The translations under genes and the position numbers were made by a program. Source: an uncultured Bacteroidota bacterium (GTDB taxonomy: Bacteria > Bacteroidota > Bacteroidia > Bacteroidales > F082). From it: a stretch of 64,000 bases of DNA. The stretch is taken from positions 1-64,000 of the forward strand of contig CALDOI010000191.1 in assembly GCA_937912115.1 (NCBI GenBank), given 5' to 3'. Every line of letters starts with the position of its first letter. The first letter of the stretch is position 1. Positions 61,101-64,000 of this stretch are shown here, one piece after another. The notes beneath the pieces are model-generated. The model worked only from the letters and a program-made list of their open reading frames with translations, was not told the origin of the DNA and searched no databases.

Positions 61101-62127
61101 CAACAATTGTAAAAGAAGTCTTTGAAATAAGTTCACTACGTTCGAGAATGGGATTGATAAATATCCCCTCAGGAAGTGTTTTTTGAACCTCTGCAACGCG
61201 CTCCTTTACTTCTTTAATTACCTGTTTGGAATTTGCATTTTTAAGCATCATTATTTGACCAAGAACTTTCTCACCTTCTCCATTGGCAGTTATTGCTCCA
61301 AATCTATTGGCATATCCAAAATGTACTTTTGCAAGATTTTTTACTAATATAGGTATTCCACTTTCATTCTTAACAACAATGTTCTCAATATCCGATAGCG
61401 ATTTAACAAGTCCATCACCACGGATGAAATAACTCTGATTGGATTTTTCAATATATGCACCACCAGATATACTGTTATTCGACTCTAAGGCATCAAATAC
61501 TTCCATCATGGTAACATTTAAGCTTCGCATCAATTGAGGGTCGATAGCTATTTCATATTGTTTTAAGTAGCCACCCCAACTGTTTACTTCAACAACACCT
61601 TTTATTCCTGAGAGATTTCGTTTTACAATCCAGTCCTGAATTGTTCGTAGTTCCATGGGTGTATATTTATCTTCATAACCAGGCTTAACATCAATTATAT
61701 ATTGATATATTTCACCTAAACCAGTTGTAATTGGACCCATCTCCGGAGTGCCAAATCCCTCAGGTATATTCGCTGAGGCTGTTTTAATCTTTTCAGCAAT
61801 AAGCTGACGCGGCAAATATGTGCCGATGTTTTCTTCAAATACAATTGTAACAACCGATAAGCCAAATTTAGATATTGACCTAATTTCAACAACACTTGGT
61901 AAGTTAGCCATTTCAAGTTCAATTGGTGTTGTAATAAACCGCTCAATCTCCTGAGTTGAAAGGTTTCCGGAAGTAGTAATAACCTGAACCTGATTATTAG
62001 TTATGTCGGGAACAGCTCCAATTGGAATTTTTAGTATTGCATATATTCCAAACGCAGCAATGGTAAAAGTAAATAGGATTGAAATTAGTTTGTTTTTAAG
62101 GCTATAGTCAATAATTTTTTCTAACAT
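58111..62127 (-). CDS. cusA: CusA/CzcA-type heavy-metal RND efflux pump fused to a TolC-like domain (interrupted)
   Basis: The 1338-residue product has the RND layout: first membrane helix at ~10-30, the periplasmic loops (IEVGAVPDITNNQVQVITTS type: PIGAVPDITNNQVQVITTSG), membrane helices 2-6 around 340-500 with ALDFGIIIDGAVIIVEFIAI, the second periplasmic loop, and helices 8-12 to ~1030 (FRGMPFSVSAGIGFIALFGI, VIGGLVTSTMLTMIALPLLF). Acidic residues in helix 4 support proton-driven metal export. From about residue 1055, after a second signal-like hydrophobic segment ending ISYGQSR, comes a TolC-like outer-membrane factor that breaks off at GLPIFFGE. A TAA replaces the next codon. The full fusion would be ~1447 codons. 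Confidence 0.88.
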   Translation of the reverse strand: MLEKIIDYSLKNKLISILFTFTIAAFGIYAILKIPIGAVPDITNNQVQVITTSGNLSTQEIERFITTPIELEMANLPSVVEIRSISKFGLSVVTIVFEENIGTYLPRQLIAEKIKTASANIPEGFGTPEMGPITTGLGEIYQYIIDVKPGYEDKYTPMELRTIQDWIVKRNLSGIKGVVEVNSWGGYLKQYEIAIDPQLMRSLNVTMMEVFDALESNNSISGGAYIEKSNQSYFIRGDGLVKSLSDIENIVVKNESGIPILVKNLAKVHFGYANRFGAITANGEGEKVLGQIMMLKNANSKQVIKEVKERVAEVQKTLPEGIFINPILERSELISKTSFTIVENLLLGCIIVIIVVFLLLGNVRSALVIASMIPLSLLFTLSMMYIFGIDANLMSLGALDFGIIIDGAVIIVEFIAIRITSKKLEINSLPGAKKQTLIDNITFNGASKMMNSAVFGQIIILIVFIPILSLQGVEGKMFHPMALTFSFAIIGAMILGLTWLPVAASLFLKPEKENKKGISHWIMQLAYRSYTPVIRWSCNNKSWVLGAALFSLILTGYVFSNMGGEFVPTLDEGDFVIQPVLKTGTSLTKTIEMSTRMEQILIDNFPEVDQIVSRIGAAEVPTDPMSMEEIDVIIKLKPRSEWVSADSKEELADKFKEALSILPGVEYEFTQPIEMRFNELITGVRSDIAIKIFGEDLEYLSAKAIEIKNLISNVPGAADIVIEKTEGLPQMSVVYNRNKIAYYGLDIQTLNRYLSMAFGGEITGSVFENEKRFDMVVRLHEQNRLDINNIRQLQIPLSNGEQIPLKEVAEITLNTGPAKISRENTHRRVVVSVNVRNRDLQSVVEDIITKVDKDVLLQPGNYIEYGGQFENLQNATNRLIFAVPLALLLIFLFLHFAFKSLKDAIMIFTAVPLSTVGGVFFLWFRGMPFSVSAGIGFIALFGIAVLNGIVLIEHLKELKEKGMTNMRELILQGTTDRLRPVILTAAAAAMGFLPMAISTGAGAEVQRPLATVVIGGLVTSTMLTMIALPLLFELFHNVVSIRLWPPKLVRAKGVMIMIFLMLATTISYGQSRQLTLDDAISIANQNNSELSAYNLKVEEAKALKHTSFSVDKTLIYYDFDQNNIADNGYPLNVFGVEQGFRFPTVYTSQNKLNKQSITISENELYQKKLSIEKEVSKSYYLIQYLLSKQTVYLKIDSLVMRFLSNSEFRYNQGDISYLDLLNAKAKHQQVKIKVSNIRYNIQIEYQKLSATMQYDSTFSISNEELKLIPITKRNIEYNSGYKLMKMQTNYQTKMLKLEQNKLLPDISLGYYIGSNQHTNSQNYQGIMVGLGLPIFFGE

Positions 62128-62295
62128 TAAATGAGCTTTTTAAATGAAGTTACTGATGCTTGTAAAAAGAATTCAGTAATTTATGATAAAATTAATAAAA
62201 CTCAGACGAAAACATCTAGGCAATCTATATATTTTATTACTTTTCTCTGTTATTTAGAGAAGTTTATGAATAGGCCAAAATCAATTTGTAATTAT

Positions 62296-63306
62296 TTAGA
62301 GGGTAAATATTGTACCTCCCCATGAAAAGCCAACCCCAAATCCGGCTAGTAGTATGGTGTCGCCATTTTTTATAATGCCTTTTTCCAAAGAATTGTGTAA
62401 GGCAATTGGTATTGTTGACGAAACTGTGTTCCCGGTATTGGCAATCTCAATTATAAGTTTTTCATTGGGTATTTTTAGCTTTTTACCAAGGGTTTCAAGT
62501 ATAATTTGGTTGGCCTGATGGAATATGAAATAATCGATATCCTCAAATCTTAAATTACTTTTTCTAAGAAGCTTAGAAACTAATTCAGGAGCTTTTGTTA
62601 CTGAGAAATTAAAAACTTCGGAGCCATCCATATAGAAATTTGCATCATTTCTGGCATTGCCATAATTATCAACTCTATCAGTCTCAGCATATTTAGGAAG
62701 TGGAAAACGTTCACGACCATTTTTAATAATTATTCTATCGTATTTGCTGCCATCGGTACCGAAAGTAAAACCACCGGAGATACTATCTGAATTGCGTTTT
62801 GTTATTATGGAAGCTGTTGCAGCATCTCCAAAAATTGCTCTATTGCTACTATCTTTGGCATGAATGGTTTTTGAAATAGCTTCGGAAGTTATTAGTAGTA
62901 TATTTTTAGCATTGCCAGCTGATATCAAGCTATCTGCCATGCTTAATCCATAAATATATCCAGTACATCCCTGATTGAAATCAAAGGCACCACAATCTGA
63001 AGGAAGCCCAAGTTGGTTATGTATTATGCAAGCAGATGCCGGAGTAATATAGTCGCCACCTGCTGAGCAAAAAATAATATAATCTATGTCCTCTTTTTTT
63101 GTACTGCTAGTACTAAATAATTTTTCAGCAGCTCGTATTGCCATATCAACCGAAGTTTCATTTTCGGCACAAATATGACGTTGATATACACCGGTCAGAC
63201 GTGTTAATTCCTTAAGCTTTAACTTGGGAAACTCATCCAGAAGTGAATGGTTAGTAATCACTTTGTCAGGATAATAGCAGCTAATGTCTTTGATATGGTT
63301 TTCCAT
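62296..63306 (-). CDS. 3-oxoacyl-ACP synthase III-like protein (KAS III)
   Basis: The 336-residue protein has the full catalytic triad of KAS III: Cys114 in FDFNQGCTGYIYGL, His262 in FIFHQANQIILE and Asn292 in ANTGNTVSSTIPIALH. GDGAATASIITKR-type region appears as IFGDAATASIITKR, and GFGVGFSWGGTIF ends the protein. KAS III condenses acetyl-CoA or another acyl-CoA with malonyl-ACP. The N-terminal part (DISCYYPDKVITNHSLLDEF) is closer to secondary-metabolism or long-chain KAS III branches than to housekeeping FabH, so the substrate is open. It follows the TPR gene after 4 bases. Confidence 0.88.
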   Translation of the reverse strand: MENHIKDISCYYPDKVITNHSLLDEFPKLKLKELTRLTGVYQRHICAENETSVDMAIRAAEKLFSTSSTKKEDIDYIIFCSAGGDYITPASACIIHNQLGLPSDCGAFDFNQGCTGYIYGLSMADSLISAGNAKNILLITSEAISKTIHAKDSSNRAIFGDAATASIITKRNSDSISGGFTFGTDGSKYDRIIIKNGRERFPLPKYAETDRVDNYGNARNDANFYMDGSEVFNFSVTKAPELVSKLLRKSNLRFEDIDYFIFHQANQIILETLGKKLKIPNEKLIIEIANTGNTVSSTIPIALHNSLEKGIIKNGDTILLAGFGVGFSWGGTIFTL

Positions 63307-63310
63307 TGAA

Positions 63311-64000
63311 TTATTGCTTTTTATTCTGAGCTTTTTTCTCCGTATCTTCTGTTTTCTTCATGTAATAATCGTATTTGTTTTTGTCACCTTTGGATGCGTA
63401 ATAGCTACTTAGAAGTTTACCTATTGCAGATTTACTGCCAAGCTCAAAAGCCTGGCTAAAATATTCCACAGCAGCAATTGTATCATTTGCATTTATGGCG
63501 TAATTGCCAAGATTAATAAATGGCATGTCACTAAGTGGGTAGGTTTCAATTATTTTTTTATTTTGTTGAATTGCTTCAACAGGTTGTTGGTTTAAATAGT
63601 ATGCGTTTGCCAACCGCGACATGCTAACTAATTCGCCTCCATCAACATCCACAGCTTTTTGGAAATATATTATTGATGAATCATATTTTTGTTGAAGATC
63701 GTACGTGTTTGCAAGATTAAAATAAGCACTCCCATATTCGGGGTTATATAACAGTGCCTGATTGAAATAACCAATGGCAGCAGCAAAATATTTTTGAGCG
63801 TTGATCTTCTCTAATTCAGCTTCTTCGGGCTTGTTGAATTTAATATGACTTTGTACTCTCAGATTTGCCTGATTACCATGTATTTTAGAATAAATAATTC
63901 CTAAATTATTCCGTGCAGAATAATGTGTAGAATCGAGTTCCAGAGCCCGCTTATAATGTTTTTCAGCTTTGTCAATAATGCCGACAATAAACTTATATGG
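63311..64000 (-). CDS. TPR protein, 5' end outside the window
   Basis: The frame is open from the right edge of the window to a stop at 63311-63313, giving about 229 residues of the C-terminal part. It contains several tetratricopeptide units: HYKRALELDSTHYSARNNLG, FNQALLYNPEYGSAYFNLAN, QQKYDSSIIYFQKAVDVDGG, NQQPVEAIQQNKKIIETYPL and NANDTIAAVEYFSQAFELGS. The ending is rich in Lys and Gln. No enzyme domain is visible. A GTG inside the frame at 63652 could be mistaken for a start, but the TPR pattern goes on upstream. It is directly followed by the KAS III-like gene, so the two are probably co-transcribed. Confidence 0.78.
   Translation of the reverse strand, partial: PYKFIVGIIDKAEKHYKRALELDSTHYSARNNLGIIYSKIHGNQANLRVQSHIKFNKPEEAELEKINAQKYFAAAIGYFNQALLYNPEYGSAYFNLANTYDLQQKYDSSIIYFQKAVDVDGGELVSMSRLANAYYLNQQPVEAIQQNKKIIETYPLSDMPFINLGNYAINANDTIAAVEYFSQAFELGSKSAIGKLLSSYYASKGDKNKYDYYMKKTEDTEKKAQNKKQ

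Noticed and set aside
59159-61186. Several plus-strand frames of 110-150 residues within the RND pump
   Set aside because: They are shadows of the strongly supported RND coding sequence, rich in Ser and Ile as expected of its complement.

Overview
The window reads as a chromosomal segment of a Bacteroidota bacterium, most likely an environmental or gut-type member of the Bacteroidales/Marinilabiliales group, although the exact order is inference. The DNA is AT-rich. Many genes are preceded by the Bacteroidota promoter hexamer-like motif TAnnTTTG rather than by Shine-Dalgarno sequences. Diagnostic families are present: a PorX-type response regulator with a PglZ domain (type IX secretion control), a complete MoxR/DUF58/BatA-BatE operon, an ECF sigma/anti-sigma pair followed by two DUF4252 proteins, a TonB-dependent receptor with a carboxypeptidase-regulatory N-terminus, and a CusA-TolC fusion efflux pump. 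No rRNA, tRNA, CRISPR array or intact insertion sequence was found.

Layout: 1-9.8 kb holds housekeeping and envelope genes (kbl end, acpS, an SDR, a radical SAM protein, a SAM hydroxide adenosyltransferase-type protein, phoH-purC, a TPR protein plus SPOR-domain barrel protein, and a cold-shock protein). 9.9-19.8 kb is the Bat operon on the minus strand, ending in a lipoprotein that resembles a transglutaminase without its catalytic residues. 19.9-27.4 kb has alanine dehydrogenase, porX-tsaE, an HD phosphohydrolase and a large DUF3352/propeller protein. 27.5-29.7 kb is the sigma/anti-sigma/DUF4252 cassette. 30.1-36.4 kb has ExbB-ExbD-TonB, a PspC/LiaF-like stress pair and a TonB-dependent receptor.

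36.5-37.9 kb is a decayed oligopeptidase B. 38-40.9 kb has two DEAD-box helicases, then an orphan membrane protein and a palindromic GC-rich element upstream of an ABC-F ATPase. 44.3-47.7 kb has two secreted or processing peptidases. 47.9-50.25 kb is a type II restriction-modification island: an NgoBV-like endonuclease, a convergent cytosine-5 methyltransferase, a small DUF6471-like protein and a large palindrome at the start of the methyltransferase operon. 50.4-56.6 kb returns to metabolism (QueD-type and FolE enzymes, Bax-inhibitor-like protein, FabD, CinA, a tandem universal stress protein, a nucleoside phosphorylase). 56.6-62.1 kb is a metal-efflux RND operon whose fused TolC part is cut by one in-frame TAA. 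The window closes with a KAS III-like synthase and a TPR protein running off the edge.

The most interesting points are the restriction-modification controller with its putative operator, the orphan membrane protein beside an unexplained structured element, the nonsense codon in the CusA-TolC fusion, and the inactive-looking transglutaminase attached to the Bat operon. None of these is proven to be a new system from sequence alone.
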